NCBI GenBank assembly: GCA_945267035.1
Contig: CALYOS010000024.1
Span: 1 to 37,150 of the forward strand
DNA: 37,150 nt
Direction: 5' to 3'
Source: an uncultured Neisseriaceae bacterium
GTDB taxonomy: Bacteria > Pseudomonadota > Gammaproteobacteria > Burkholderiales > Neisseriaceae
Shown here: in pieces, positions 1 through 8,935 of the stretch
How the letters are laid out: each line of letters starts with the position of its first letter
Position numbering within the stretch: position 1 is the stretch's first letter
Made by a program: the position numbers and the translations under genes
The notes under the pieces: model-generated
What the model was told of the DNA's origin: nothing
The model's input: only the letters and a program-made list of their open reading frames with translations
Databases searched by the model: none

Positions 1-159
1 GTCGTTTTTAACTCAGATAAAATTCATAGGACAGAAGTAGTAATAGACAGAACCAATGGGGAAATAGTTAAATCAGAAACACTTACATTCTCAGAATTTA
101 GAATGAGAACATTAAAATATAAAGAAGAATATAGGAAAAAAATCAGTAGCCAAAGATAA
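1..159 (+). CDS. 3' end of a hypothetical protein (truncated by window edge)
   Basis: Frame 1 is open from the first base to a TAA at 157-159 and gives 52 residues ending KKISSQR. The product is charged and lysine/arginine rich near its end (RTLKYKEEYRKK). I do not recognise the family and the start lies outside the window. The next frame (+2) is already open across the end of this one, so the two could be overlapping genes or one frameshifted gene. Base composition is more AT-rich than in the core genes further right. Confidence 0.45.
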   Translation, partial: VVFNSDKIHRTEVVIDRTNGEIVKSETLTFSEFRMRTLKYKEEYRKKISSQR

Positions 160-223
160 AGATACTTCTCCTATTTATAAAACCTACAAGGGCAAAAACG
201 ATTATTTATTTAAGCAACAATAT

Positions 224-415
224 ATGAGCTATTTTAATTATCACGCCAAAGCCAAGCAGCTAATCAAAGATGGTTTTCTCATTCGCTACGAATTTGTAGA
301 CAACTGGAACGGCATTAAACCGGCATTGGTATTGTATTTCACCAATTCCAAACCGATGCCGATCCGAGAATATCGCTGGGAGGAGTATTTACCTTTGCTG
401 CCATCTTTAGATTAA
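224..415 (+). CDS. Small hypothetical protein, 63 aa or longer
   Basis: The ORF from ATG 224 encodes 63 residues with aromatic-rich motifs such as YHAKAKQLI and REYRWEEYLPLL. The reading frame stays open upstream to about position 119 and overlaps the frame that ends at 159. No good Shine-Dalgarno precedes ATG 224, so the true start could be an upstream non-ATG codon, or the piece may be the tail of a frameshifted gene. The sequence has a conserved-protein look (WNGIKPALVLYF, PMPIREYRW). I have an unverified impression of similar small neisserial hypothetical proteins and assign no function. Confidence 0.5.
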   Translation: MSYFNYHAKAKQLIKDGFLIRYEFVDNWNGIKPALVLYFTNSKPMPIREYRWEEYLPLLPSLD

Positions 416-730
416 AATCATTGTGCCAACCTGATCTCGCTACCAATGAGTGTGAATCATTTTGTTGTCTACAACATTTATTACTCATATCAGCTCCACT
501 GTAACCATTTTGGTGCAAAGATAATCATCTATACAGGATATAAGAGAATTGCAAGGATTGGGTAAATCAAATAACAAACTAAAAGAAAAGTTTTAATTGC
601 ATTAGGTTTCGTCACTTCTCCAAAAAACTAATGGAAGCTATTTATTCCTTTTTCATCTACCAGAAAACTCTGACGCATTAGGGGTAATAATAAAAAAATA
701 TTTAACTGAATAATATTTTAGGAACAAGAT
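416..730. other. Non-coding spacer
   Basis: This is AT-rich sequence between a plus-strand small gene and the convergent minus-strand operon. I see no convincing ORF, RNA gene or repeat in it. Confidence 0.4.
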
Positions 731-780
731 AAACAAAAAGGTGGCTAGATCGGATCAGATCAAAATTAGCCACCTTTCGA
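731..780 (-). terminator. Rho-independent terminator of the ABC transporter operon
   Basis: A perfect 11-bp inverted repeat, AAAGGTGGCTA (737-747) and TAGCCACCTTT (767-777), flanks a 19-nt loop. Read on the minus strand, the stem is followed by a T-rich tract (TTTTTGTTT). It lies about 85 bp downstream of the substrate-binding protein stop codon, the last gene of the minus-strand operon. Confidence 0.85.
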
Positions 781-863
781 TTGCAACAGCAGTCAATATT
801 CAGCTGGGTTTCTTACTTCTTCAATATTGTCTTCTGTCCCCATCATCAAACTGAAATTCACGA

Positions 864-1685
864 TTACTTGGGCGCATAATCTGCACCAAAATATTGCTGG
901 CTGATTTTAGCCAATTTACCATTTTGGATAATTTTCTTGATTCCCTGATTGATGTCCTGCGTCAGCTCAGCACCTTGATTGCCTTTACTGACCAGCAAAT
1001 AACTGTATGGCGAGCCAATACGATCATTGTCTTCCTTACTTAATTCAATCACCTTGAGTTTCAACTGATATTGCTTGATAAATTGTTCCAGCATCGCCCG
1101 ATCTATAAGCTGAAAATCATATTTGCCATTGGCGACATTTTGCAGCACTGGCAGCAGATCAGCTTCACTGTATTGAATATTAACTGGATTATCCTGATTA
1201 CTTTGATTGAAGTTTTCCAAAGCCGTGGTGTAATTCAATCCAGGTGGTGTTTCTGTGGATTTACCTTTTAAATCCTGAAAACTTTTGATACTCTGATCAT
1301 CCTCTCTCACCGCAATCACATATTGATTGACAAAAATCGGATCGGTATAAAAGTACTTTTCCTTACGCTGTTCATTCATGGCAAAATTATTGGCGCCAAC
1401 CTGATAACGATCTGAGTCCAGTCCAGCCAATACTGAAGGAAATTCAGTGATTTCAAAACTAATACTGTACTGCGGCAATTCAGCAAAAATCGCTTTGGCC
1501 ACATCGATATCATAGCCGCTCAATTCCCCCTGATTATTAACCGTCACAAATGGGCTGGGTGAACCAGAAGTGGCAATCACCACATGTTTTTTGCCATCCG
1601 TTTCAACCTGTTTTTGCTGTGCATCACAGCCACTAACCATTAATATTGCGCTCAACAACAATGTATATATGCGTCGGATATGCAT
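864..1685 (-). CDS. Amino-acid ABC transporter substrate-binding lipoprotein (SBP family 3)
   Basis: A 273-residue periplasmic binding protein. The N-terminus is a lipoprotein signal peptide with lipobox VSGC (Cys20), so the mature protein should be membrane-anchored facing the periplasm. The family 3 fold is indicated by an early PFVTVN...GELSGYDIDVAKAI segment, the FPSVLAGLDSDRYQVG segment and a C-terminal NGKLAKISQQYFGADY. It is the last gene of a minus-strand operon and follows the GNAT gene by 42 bp. A good ribosome site (AAGGAG) precedes the ATG. Pairing with a GNAT and a GST-fold protein suggests cystine, S-substituted cysteine or another sulfur amino acid as ligand, by analogy with the Bacillus Ytm/Tcy systems; specificity cannot be read from sequence. 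Confidence 0.9.
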   Translation of the reverse strand: MHIRRIYTLLLSAILMVSGCDAQQKQVETDGKKHVVIATSGSPSPFVTVNNQGELSGYDIDVAKAIFAELPQYSISFEITEFPSVLAGLDSDRYQVGANNFAMNEQRKEKYFYTDPIFVNQYVIAVREDDQSIKSFQDLKGKSTETPPGLNYTTALENFNQSNQDNPVNIQYSEADLLPVLQNVANGKYDFQLIDRAMLEQFIKQYQLKLKVIELSKEDNDRIGSPYSYLLVSKGNQGAELTQDINQGIKKIIQNGKLAKISQQYFGADYAPK

Positions 1686-1727
1686 GATTTCTCCTTAATT
1701 ACATCTCATAATTTTTGCTTTGAACAC

Positions 1728-2153
1728 CTAAATAAAACCCATTTCGCGCATGGCTGCATGGTGATCATCGCCATAAAGCACCAACCCGGTTTTCATTAAG
1801 CTAAATCCCAGCCGTTGATAAAATTGCACTGTTTGCGGATGGGTATAAAGAATGATATTGCAATGTTTAACCTGATCCACCAGCTTTTCAATAATCAGAC
1901 GACCATATTGCTGTCCATGTAAATGTTCCGCCAGTGCCACATTATAAATAGCTGCCTGACACACGCCGTCTGACAGTGCCCGCCCAACGCCCACAACCTG
2001 TTTTTGCTGCAATAGAAAAACCACCGCATAACTGCGGCTAAACACCAGTTGCTGCGTTTCTGCATCTAAATCACTCAAGCCGTAAAACTGCAAAAGTTCT
2101 GCTACCTGCTGCCAATTAATATCCTGACAATGTTGCTGCACAATAATATCCAT
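1728..2153 (-). CDS. GNAT-family N-acetyltransferase
   Basis: A 141-residue protein with the GNAT layout: a beta strand VVGVGRALSDG, the acetyl-CoA pyrophosphate-loop region around HLHGQQYGRLIIEKLV (the Q/RxxGxG/A motif in loose form), and the late strand-helix HPQTVQFYQRLGFSLMKTG with the typical FYxRLGF. A strong Shine-Dalgarno (GGAGGTGA) sets the ATG. It lies 22 bp after the ABC ATPase gene. In Bacillus subtilis a GNAT (YtmI/SnaA) is encoded with a cystine/S-alkyl-cysteine transporter and N-acetylates the imported amino acid before further breakdown; a similar role is inferred here. An antibiotic or polyamine substrate cannot be excluded. Confidence 0.85.
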   Translation of the reverse strand: MDIIVQQHCQDINWQQVAELLQFYGLSDLDAETQQLVFSRSYAVVFLLQQKQVVGVGRALSDGVCQAAIYNVALAEHLHGQQYGRLIIEKLVDQVKHCNIILYTHPQTVQFYQRLGFSLMKTGLVLYGDDHHAAMREMGFI

Positions 2154-2175
2154 CTCTCACCTCCATTTTTAATGG

Positions 2176-2934
2176 TTATATCTGGTAATCAGCAGCTGAT
2201 AAGCCATGGTAGCGCGCTAAAAACGCCTTGGTACGCTGATGTTTAGGATGAACAAATACCTCCTCAGGTGTGCCATCTTCAATAATTTGTCCTTGATCCA
2301 GAAACAGCACCCGCGTAGCAATCTCATACACAAAACTCATTTCATGCGAGACCAGAATCATGGTATTTCCGGCTATAGCGGCTTGCTTAATGGTGGCCAA
2401 TACCTCACCAACTAACTCTGGATCCAAGGCCGAGGTTGGCTCGTCTAACAGCAACACTTTTGGATCCATCGCTAAGGCTCTGGCAATGGCTACCCGCTGC
2501 TGTTGTCCGCCAGACAATTGTTTCGGATAATGCCCAACCCGATCTTCCAATCCGACCTGACGCAATTTTGCCAAAGCAATCTCCTGCGCCTCTTGGTGCT
2601 GATATTTTTTCACCACCAGCAATCCTTCCATGACATTTTCCAATGCCGTTTTTTGCTGAAAAAGGTTAAATTGCTGGAACACCATTGCTGATTGCTGGCG
2701 AAATTGCACCAGTTCATTCTTTTTCACTCGTCGCGCATCTATCTGCACGTGATTTATGCTGATCAACCCTTGCTGAGGTTGCTCCAGTAAATTGAGACAG
2801 CGTAATAAGGTCGATTTTCCTGCTCCGGATGCACCAATAATTGCAACAATTTCATGTTGTTTAACCGAAAAATTCAGTTGCTTCAGTACTTGATGTTGCT
2901 GATAAGCAAGACTAAGGTCATGCACATGAATCAT
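2176..2934 (-). CDS. Polar amino-acid ABC transporter ATP-binding protein
   Basis: A 252-residue nucleotide-binding subunit of the HisP/GlnQ/TcyN type. Visible motifs are Walker [10 protein letters not shown] (about residue 34), the Q-loop region MVFQQFNLF, the signature [15 protein letters not shown], Walker [14 protein letters not shown] and the switch LVSHEMSF. Its ATG overlaps the TGA of the upstream permease (ATGA arrangement), so the two are likely translationally coupled. It energises uptake by the permease encoded just upstream together with the lipoprotein encoded at 864-1685. Confidence 0.95.
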   Translation of the reverse strand: MIHVHDLSLAYQQHQVLKQLNFSVKQHEIVAIIGASGAGKSTLLRCLNLLEQPQQGLISINHVQIDARRVKKNELVQFRQQSAMVFQQFNLFQQKTALENVMEGLLVVKKYQHQEAQEIALAKLRQVGLEDRVGHYPKQLSGGQQQRVAIARALAMDPKVLLLDEPTSALDPELVGEVLATIKQAAIAGNTMILVSHEMSFVYEIATRVLFLDQGQIIEDGTPEEVFVHPKHQRTKAFLARYHGLSAADYQI

Positions 2935-3671
2935 ATAAGCTTACCTTTACGATAACTGGGTATCCCCGGGCTATCTGGAATCGCCATGCGCTTTTCCCAG
3001 TATCTAACGCCCAGTTCGATGATGACCGTTAGCAGCCAATAAATTAAAGCCAGTGATATGTAAACTTCAAAATAGCGATAATTATTGCCAGCCAAAATTT
3101 TGCCTCTGGCGGTCATCTCGACAACCGAACAGACAAACGCCAGCGATGTACCTTTCATTAGACCGATCAGTGCATTGCCCAAATTCGGTAATGCCACCAC
3201 AAAAGCTTCTGGAATCACAATGCGCCGTAATACTTGCGTATAAGTCATGCCCAGTGATTGCGCCGCCTCAATCTGTCCTTTACTCACTGATTGCAAAGCA
3301 GCGCGTAACGTTTCCGAATTGTAGGCAGCCTCGTTAAGCGAAAAAGCCACCAACACAAACAGCAGCGACGGTATGGCGTTGATATTGAAACTGGTGTGGC
3401 AGAATTCATTCAGATAGCGCAACAATACCGGCACACCGTAATAACTCAGGTATAGCTGTACCAATAATGGCGTGCCCCTGACAAAGGAAACAAACAACGT
3501 AGTTAGCTGATAGAGCACCGCAACACGATTGATCCTGATGATGGCCAGCACTAAACCCAGCAACACCCCTAACACCATCGCCAGTACAGTGATCAACAAT
3601 GTCACCGGCAGATAAGCCAACAAGGCTGGGATTTGAGTAAAAATTAATTTGATATCAATGATATTTGCCAT
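2931..3671 (-). CDS. Polar amino-acid ABC transporter permease
   Basis: A 246-residue inner-membrane permease of the HisM/GlnP family with about five hydrophobic helices. It has the family's [19 protein letters not shown] segment and the cytoplasmic EAA loop ([22 protein letters not shown], roughly residues 136-157) that docks with the ATPase. Only one permease gene is present, so a homodimer is expected. An AGGTAGG ribosome site precedes the ATG, and the gene starts 25 bp after the glutathionyl-hydroquinone reductase stop. Confidence 0.93.
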   Translation of the reverse strand: MANIIDIKLIFTQIPALLAYLPVTLLITVLAMVLGVLLGLVLAIIRINRVAVLYQLTTLFVSFVRGTPLLVQLYLSYYGVPVLLRYLNEFCHTSFNINAIPSLLFVLVAFSLNEAAYNSETLRAALQSVSKGQIEAAQSLGMTYTQVLRRIVIPEAFVVALPNLGNALIGLMKGTSLAFVCSVVEMTARGKILAGNNYRYFEVYISLALIYWLLTVIIELGVRYWEKRMAIPDSPGIPSYRKGKLI

Positions 3672-3696
3672 CTTGACCTACCTTGCTGTGACCGCC

Positions 3697-4659
3697 TCAT
3701 AACTGAAACTGCTTATCGCGTTGATGGGCAGTCTGCCAGATACTGACATCAGGACCTAAAGGCAGAATGTCATAAGGATTATTGCCATGACTGCCTAACC
3801 AATAACCCTGTTTAATCGCCTGAAAATCAGTACTTTCCGCAAAGGCGGGAATTTGATAGAGCTCACGAGCATATGCCCATAAATTAGGAAAATCGGTTAG
3901 CCGGTTGCGATTGGTTTTAAAAACCGAATAGTAGGCAACATCAAACCGTGCCAAAGTGACATACAAGCGGATATCCGCGTCAGTTAGCTGATCACCAAAC
4001 AGATAACGCGAACGACTTAACCGCGCTTCGAGCTGGTCGAGCCGGTTAAATACCAGATGATAAGCATCTTCATATGCCTGCTGTGATTGCGCAAAGCCCG
4101 CTTTATAAACCCCATTATTCAGCTCATCAAACAAAACCTGATTAAATTGCCGAATATCCTCGCGTAAATGCTCTGGAAATAAATCTGGAGCTTGGAGTTT
4201 ATGCAACGGTTTAAACACCGTTTCCCAGTAATAAGTCAGATTGAAATAATCATTATTCACCACCTTACCCTGCTTAATATCCACCACAGCCGGCACCGTA
4301 GCGCGTCCGCTATACTCTGGATCGGAGCGGGCATAAATTTCTGGCAGATAGCGGATACCTAATACCGGATCAACCCCATCCGGATCCAAGGAAAATTCCC
4401 AACCATTGGCCGTTCGCACCGGACTGGCTTGACCAATACTGATCACCTCCTCTAGCCCCAGCAATTTAATGGCAATCACCGAACGATGCGCCCATGGGCA
4501 CACCGCTGACCACAACAATCGATATCGTCCTGCTTCTACAGGCAACATACCAGCGTCATTACCAAATGGCGTCGTAAAATGATTCTGCTGCCGGTTGAAT
4601 TTTCCATCTTCCCCAATTTCTTTAACGTCCTCAGACGTGACAATTTTGCCTATAGACAT
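3697..4659 (-). CDS. Glutathionyl-hydroquinone reductase-like protein (Xi-class GST, YqjG/ECM4 family)
   Basis: A 320-residue GST-fold protein. The N-terminal thioredoxin-like domain carries the Xi-class catalytic motif CPWA (Cys54) in WSAVCPWAHRS. The all-alpha C-terminal domain has family hallmarks LFGDQLTDADIRLYVTLARFD and the Asn/Tyr-rich KTNRNRL, with YWLGSHGNNPYDILPLGP near the end. The family reduces glutathionyl-(hydro)quinones using glutathione. It is the first gene of the operon with a sulfur-type amino-acid ABC transporter and a GNAT, which suggests processing of S-conjugates. The ATG is preceded by AAGAAGGAATGAAGGC. Family assignment is firm; substrate and pathway link are inference. 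Confidence 0.92.
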   Translation of the reverse strand: MSIGKIVTSEDVKEIGEDGKFNRQQNHFTTPFGNDAGMLPVEAGRYRLLWSAVCPWAHRSVIAIKLLGLEEVISIGQASPVRTANGWEFSLDPDGVDPVLGIRYLPEIYARSDPEYSGRATVPAVVDIKQGKVVNNDYFNLTYYWETVFKPLHKLQAPDLFPEHLREDIRQFNQVLFDELNNGVYKAGFAQSQQAYEDAYHLVFNRLDQLEARLSRSRYLFGDQLTDADIRLYVTLARFDVAYYSVFKTNRNRLTDFPNLWAYARELYQIPAFAESTDFQAIKQGYWLGSHGNNPYDILPLGPDVSIWQTAHQRDKQFQL

Positions 4660-4732
4660 GCCTTCATTCCTTCTTATTGGACTTATTAATTAATGAAACT
4701 AAACTTTTCTTAGCTCAATCTATCACTAATTA

Positions 4733-4753
4733 TTTGGTTCATTAAATACCAAA
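4733..4753. promoter_or_regulatory. Candidate operator upstream of the GST/ABC operon
   Basis: The perfect inverted repeat TTTGGT-N9-ACCAAA lies about 75 bp upstream of the first gene of the minus-strand operon, in the region where a promoter is expected. Its spacing resembles LysR-type (T-N11-A) sites, and CysB-like regulators often control sulfur-compound uptake. The repeat is seen directly; its role is inferred. Confidence 0.35.
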
Positions 4754-5086
4754 AAAACATATTGATATAATTGCCACTTATATAATGTTTTGGTGTTTCA
4801 ATAGCTTATGCAGAAAAAAAGATGCGGGTTTTGCTGAGCAAAAGTTGCAATGCAGAGAAAACGCAAAGACAGACATTAGACAGACCATAGACAAAATAAA
4901 GACAAGCTCAGGCAACAACAATCATGCAAATCAGATGATGCAGCGCGAGGGGTGCTTTAAACCATGAGCATGATTTGCACAAGATCATCAATAAATAATG
5001 TTATTTTACACAATGATTTACCTCTGCACTGCTTTTGATTCTTTACATTATTACCTCTTTTATGTCAGGCTTAGCCATTCGGTTAT
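4754..5086. other. Intergenic region between divergent genes
   Basis: This stretch separates the minus-strand ABC operon from the plus-strand MFS gene and should hold the MFS promoter. An ORF from ATG 4785 (60 codons, polar, no conserved look) reads as chance. No clear RNA gene or repeat was seen. Confidence 0.4.
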
Positions 5087-6427
5087 TTGCTCAACTTTTT
5101 TAATATGCACACCCGCCAATTTTTATCTTTATACGGTTCGATTTTTTTCTTGTTTTCTGGCTATGGTCTGTTTCTAAATTCGGCCGGGGTCAAGCTTACC
5201 CAGATGGGCGTCAATAATATCACCATCGGGATTTTGAATGCTGCTTTCTTTATTGGCGGTACCGTATCCGCCATCGTTTCTCACCGCATTATTTCCCGCG
5301 TCGGGCATATTCGCAGCTTCAGTGTATTTGGCTCACTCTTTGCCATGGCTGCCTTAGCGCATCTCATGGTCGAACAATTATGGATGTGGGGAATATTACG
5401 TGCTGTGCTGGGTTTTTGTCACTACAGCTTACTGATGGTAGTAGAAAGCTGGTTCACCGCGCGCAGCGTGCCACAAACCCGTGCCAAAATTTTGGCTATC
5501 TACGAAGTCATTTATTACGCGTCTTCTGCCACCAGCGTGCTGTTGCTCAGCTTGAACATGTCCAGTAACAACATCTTCACTCTGGCCGCCATCTTGGTCA
5601 TCACCGCTACATTACCGGTTGGATTGACCAAAATGCAGCAGCCGGATATTCCAAGCCGCGAACGCATCAGCCTGCCCCATGTCTTATCCATCCTGCCACT
5701 GGCATGGATGTCCTGCTTTATGGCCGGTATCTTCATCAACGGTTTCTTTACCATGGGCTCAGTATTTATGCTGCGTCTGGGGTATAGCCTGCCTAAAGTA
5801 TCGCTATTTTTAGGTTCTGCCATGATAGGCGGCTTCACCATCCAGCTATTTATAGCTTGGCTATCTAATACCTTTGGTCGAGCCCGTACTATCTTCGGCT
5901 GCGCCACCGTAGCAGCAATTGCCGCTGTCACCGGCATGATTTTACTCATCGTCCTGCCGGATAATATTTGGGCACAATGTGTGATTGCACTGGCTATCGG
6001 CTGTAGCGGGTTTCCACTGTATGCACTTGGATTGGCGCGCGCCAATGATGTTTTACCAACCAATATGAATACTGTAGAAGTTAACCGCTGTCTGTTATTT
6101 GTGTATGGTCTTGGCTCACTGGTGGCACCACTAATCATGGGCTTATTGATGCAACTGTTTAATCATTACGGCTTTTACAGCGTTTATGCCATTATTGCCA
6201 CCATTCTGGCGGTTTATGCGTTTATGCAGCCTTCGGTGCCGATCACCGAACGCAGTATCTATGTCCCCGTATCCGGCAATGTTGGTCCCATGACCGCAGA
6301 ACTGGATCCGCGCAACAATGAAGAAACCGATAAACCTTTTGACGTCCACCGTGCAGAACAGCATATTCAGCACGCCCAACATGAGGCAGAAGTTGCCCCG
6401 CAGCACACCGATAAAACCGAAGAATAA
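5087..6427 (+). CDS. MFS transporter (YcaD-like)
   Basis: A membrane protein of up to 446 residues with about 12 hydrophobic helices and the MFS arrangement. Motifs include VESWFTARSVPQTRAKILAIYEVIYY in the fourth to fifth helices and LSNTFGRARTIFGCATVAAIAAV at the start of the second half, both typical of the YcaD-like branch. The C-terminal 45 or so residues are a charged His/Glu-rich cytoplasmic tail (HRAEQHIQHAQHEAEV). The longest frame starts at TTG 5087; ATG 5105, six codons later, is the more ordinary start, and neither has a clear ribosome site. Substrate is unknown. Confidence 0.85.
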   Translation: MLNFFNMHTRQFLSLYGSIFFLFSGYGLFLNSAGVKLTQMGVNNITIGILNAAFFIGGTVSAIVSHRIISRVGHIRSFSVFGSLFAMAALAHLMVEQLWMWGILRAVLGFCHYSLLMVVESWFTARSVPQTRAKILAIYEVIYYASSATSVLLLSLNMSSNNIFTLAAILVITATLPVGLTKMQQPDIPSRERISLPHVLSILPLAWMSCFMAGIFINGFFTMGSVFMLRLGYSLPKVSLFLGSAMIGGFTIQLFIAWLSNTFGRARTIFGCATVAAIAAVTGMILLIVLPDNIWAQCVIALAIGCSGFPLYALGLARANDVLPTNMNTVEVNRCLLFVYGLGSLVAPLIMGLLMQLFNHYGFYSVYAIIATILAVYAFMQPSVPITERSIYVPVSGNVGPMTAELDPRNNEETDKPFDVHRAEQHIQHAQHEAEVAPQHTDKTEE

Positions 6428-6507
6428 GCACAGTTGTTTATCCTGCTGCTACTGCAATGTTGTTTAAAACATGAGCAACATCGGTTCAGATTGCAAATGA
6501 AAATATG

Positions 6508-6541
6508 TCTGCCATGCATGTGATGCAGCATGCATGGCAGA
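6508..6541. repeat. Perfect 13-bp hairpin between the MFS gene and dtd
   Basis: TCTGCCATGCATG (6508-6520) and CATGCATGGCAGA (6529-6541) form a perfect stem with an 8-nt loop. No T-run follows on either strand, so it is not a classic intrinsic terminator. It sits about 80 bp after the MFS stop and could act as a transcript 3'-end stabiliser, a terminator or a protein site. Confidence 0.6.
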
Positions 6542-6706
6542 TTATCTGGCATCAATGACTCATATTCAGTGATCTGCCGATTAATCCGCACCAAGGTTTA
6601 AAAAACCAAACATGATAAAATAAACAATCAGTAATTGGTTCATCCTAAATACACCGTTACTGACCACGAATACCGTTTATCATCCATTGCATATGGGGAA
6701 ACATTG

Positions 6707-7141
6707 ATGATCGCTTTGATCCAACGCGTTAAACAAGCCAGCGTTACCGTAGACGAACAAATTATCGGACAGATTAACCATGGACTGCTCATTTTACTTG
6801 GAGTAGAACAAAGTGATGATGAACATTCAGCCAAACGTTTGTGCGACAAAGTCCTTAACTATCGGATATTCAGTGACCATGCTGGAAAAATGAATTTGAA
6901 TGTACAGCAAGCACAAGGTGAGGTGCTGGTGGTATCTCAGTTTACTTTAGCCGCCGATACCAACAAAGGAACACGCCCAAGCTTCAGTAAAGGCGCTAAA
7001 CCTGAAGAAGCCAACAGACTATATGAATTTTTTGTAGATCAATGCCGGCAACAGATCCATACTGAGACCGGTCAATTCGCTGCGGAAATGCAAGTGGCAT
7101 TAATCAACGATGGACCAGTTACTTTCTGGTTGCAAGCTTAA
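6707..7141 (+). CDS. dtd: D-aminoacyl-tRNA deacylase
   Basis: A 144-residue Dtd, matching the usual length of about 145. It cleaves D-amino acids from mischarged tRNA in the cytoplasm as a homodimer. Family motifs are the N-terminal [25 protein letters not shown] near the middle and the C-terminal [10 protein letters not shown] (the invariant Gly-Pro region). The frame is open upstream to a TTG at 6635, but the family start is ATG 6707, preceded by a GGGGA ribosome site at suitable distance. Confidence 0.95.
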   Translation: MIALIQRVKQASVTVDEQIIGQINHGLLILLGVEQSDDEHSAKRLCDKVLNYRIFSDHAGKMNLNVQQAQGEVLVVSQFTLAADTNKGTRPSFSKGAKPEEANRLYEFFVDQCRQQIHTETGQFAAEMQVALINDGPVTFWLQA

Positions 7142-7598
7142 TTATTAAGCAGCAATAAATATTTAAATGGCATAATACAATCCACATTAATCTCACTATT
7201 TGTAGTCCAACATAACAAACCTAGTACCGATTAATTGCGGTATGTTTGACGTATTGAAATTAAAATAAGACTCTTTTCTGCTCAACCCATCGTGTAGGTT
7301 GATTAACATTGTTCCATACCGTTGATTGGCATATGGGTCAGCATAGGCAGGTAATCAGTCACGATGGCGCCAATAATGACATGGCATAATCATGCTGCTT
7401 AAGATCACTTTATGCTGGCTTACAGGCTAAATATTTGGGTGGCGGCCGTGTTTAACTATTTGAAAGCATCGTCAGATAAAGTTAGTCTACCGCACCCTCA
7501 TAGCGGATGTTTGCACGAAACAATCATTAAACCACCAGTCTAAAGTACCGCCTAATTAGCTATGTAGATAATACCGCGTTGATATTACGGTTTACATT
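7142..7598. other. Gene-poor spacer with a possible short coding relic
   Basis: About 450 bp separate dtd from the convergent acyltransferase gene. A minus-strand fragment around 7285-7375 reads HVIIGAIVTDYLPMLTHMP and then a stop, which could be a relic, but short frames of this kind also occur by chance. No terminator-like stem was spotted. Confidence 0.3.
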
Positions 7599-8777
7599 TC
7601 AGCGCTGGCATGCAGCATCTTGCGTTAGCGCTTTAATCCATTTGGATGGACGACGTCCCCAAGCCATACAAGGTTTTTCAATATAATAATAAGTTACGCA
7701 ACAAACAAGTAACAAAAGCAACAAAACGGCCGTGCTGCATACAGTGTATTGGGTACGGGTTAAGGTTAATTGCTGAAGTTGGATATATTTATTTAAGCCA
7801 AACCAGGCAATTCCATGGAGCAAATAAATGCTGTAACTGGCAGCGCCTAAACGCACAAATGCTTTTGCGCGTAATAAACCAAAAATATCTCCACCCATGG
7901 CAATCAAGATAAATAATATCGCCATGACCGGCAAATAAACCATATTGTAGATATCGTCGGCAGCGGCAAACATAAATAAAATGGCCAGCACAATACCTAA
8001 ATCACATACCTTTTTGGAAATAAGGATTTTTGGGGCTAACTCTTTGGCCACAGCGCCAATAGTAAAAAATGAAATTAACACAGACCAGAAACCGCGATGA
8101 AGCGAAACAAAATAGATGCAGATGAATAAAATAGCCAGAGCAAGCTTAATAATACCTATCTTATCGCGAATCAGAAAAAGAACCGGTAAAGAGAAATAAA
8201 ATGCCCACTCCCAGAATAATGTCCATGTCACCCCAGCATTAATCAAGTAAGAATCAGGGAAGCCAAATAAAGTGGGTTTTTGACCAATAATCCCCAGATC
8301 AAACCATAAATAAATTTGATTTAATGTGGATTGAATATCCAAAGTCTGAATATGGTTTCTTTGTAAATAAAACGCAATAACAATACAACATATCGATGAT
8401 AATAAAAATATTGGTGCAATACGATAAAAACGCTTTTGATAAAACAGTAGCCATGATTTTGGCTGCACACTTGCAAAAAGATATCCGGAAATCATAAAGA
8501 AAAGCGCAACCCCAAAAGACCCCATTTTAATGAAGATCGGATATTCTGCTATCGATTCCCACGACCACACTTTGCCTTGAAAATAAGCGTAGCTATATGG
8601 ATAGTGAGAAAATACCACTAATAAAGCCAAAAAACAGCGTAAACCATCCAAATGTTCATCTCTAAATTTGGCATTACTTTTATGATCTAAAAATTGAAAC
8701 AGTCTGGTTCTGAATAGGACCCAAATTAAACAGAGCAGCGCCAACACCCATAACATTAATTTATGTTGAACTAACAT
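7599..8777 (-). CDS. Acyltransferase-3 family membrane protein (OafA/NodX type)
   Basis: A 392-residue integral membrane protein with about ten hydrophobic helices. It carries the family signature DGLRCFLALLVVFSHYPYSY, with the conserved Arg-x10-His pair, then MGSFGVALFFMISGYLFA and FYQKRFYRIAPIFLLS. Such proteins O-acetylate surface sugars or other envelope acceptors using cytoplasmic acyl-CoA. An envelope-glycan role would fit the polysaccharide cluster at 22898-28374, although the genes are far apart. The ATG at 8777 has no strong ribosome site. The acceptor substrate is not predictable. Confidence 0.88.
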   Translation of the reverse strand: MLVQHKLMLWVLALLCLIWVLFRTRLFQFLDHKSNAKFRDEHLDGLRCFLALLVVFSHYPYSYAYFQGKVWSWESIAEYPIFIKMGSFGVALFFMISGYLFASVQPKSWLLFYQKRFYRIAPIFLLSSICCIVIAFYLQRNHIQTLDIQSTLNQIYLWFDLGIIGQKPTLFGFPDSYLINAGVTWTLFWEWAFYFSLPVLFLIRDKIGIIKLALAILFICIYFVSLHRGFWSVLISFFTIGAVAKELAPKILISKKVCDLGIVLAILFMFAAADDIYNMVYLPVMAILFILIAMGGDIFGLLRAKAFVRLGAASYSIYLLHGIAWFGLNKYIQLQQLTLTRTQYTVCSTAVLLLLLLVCCVTYYYIEKPCMAWGRRPSKWIKALTQDAACQR

Positions 8778-8874
8778 GTGTAAACATTCATTTTGTATAA
8801 TAACTCTTTGTATTGTAAACTATAATTAATTTTTTTGACAAAATTTAAATAATTTTTTCTGTGAAATGAGTTAT

Positions 8875-8920
8875 TCACAAAATTCAACCCCACAAATATC
8901 GACTATTTGTAGGGTTGGTG
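8875..8920 (-). terminator. Rho-independent terminator of ldh
   Basis: A 14-bp stem (8885-8898 with 8904-8917, one G-T wobble) with a 5-nt loop is followed on the minus strand by AATTTT. It begins about 20 bp after the lactate dehydrogenase stop codon and separates ldh from the acyltransferase gene. Confidence 0.8.
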
Positions 8921-8935
8921 TGTAGCGCAACGTAT

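Noticed and set aside
4785-4967. 60-codon plus-strand ORF in the MFS upstream region
   Set aside because: No ribosome site, polar low-information product and position inside a divergent promoter region.
5515-6138. 207-codon minus-strand ORF inside the MFS gene
   Set aside because: Antisense shadow; the plus-strand frame has clear transporter helices and motifs.
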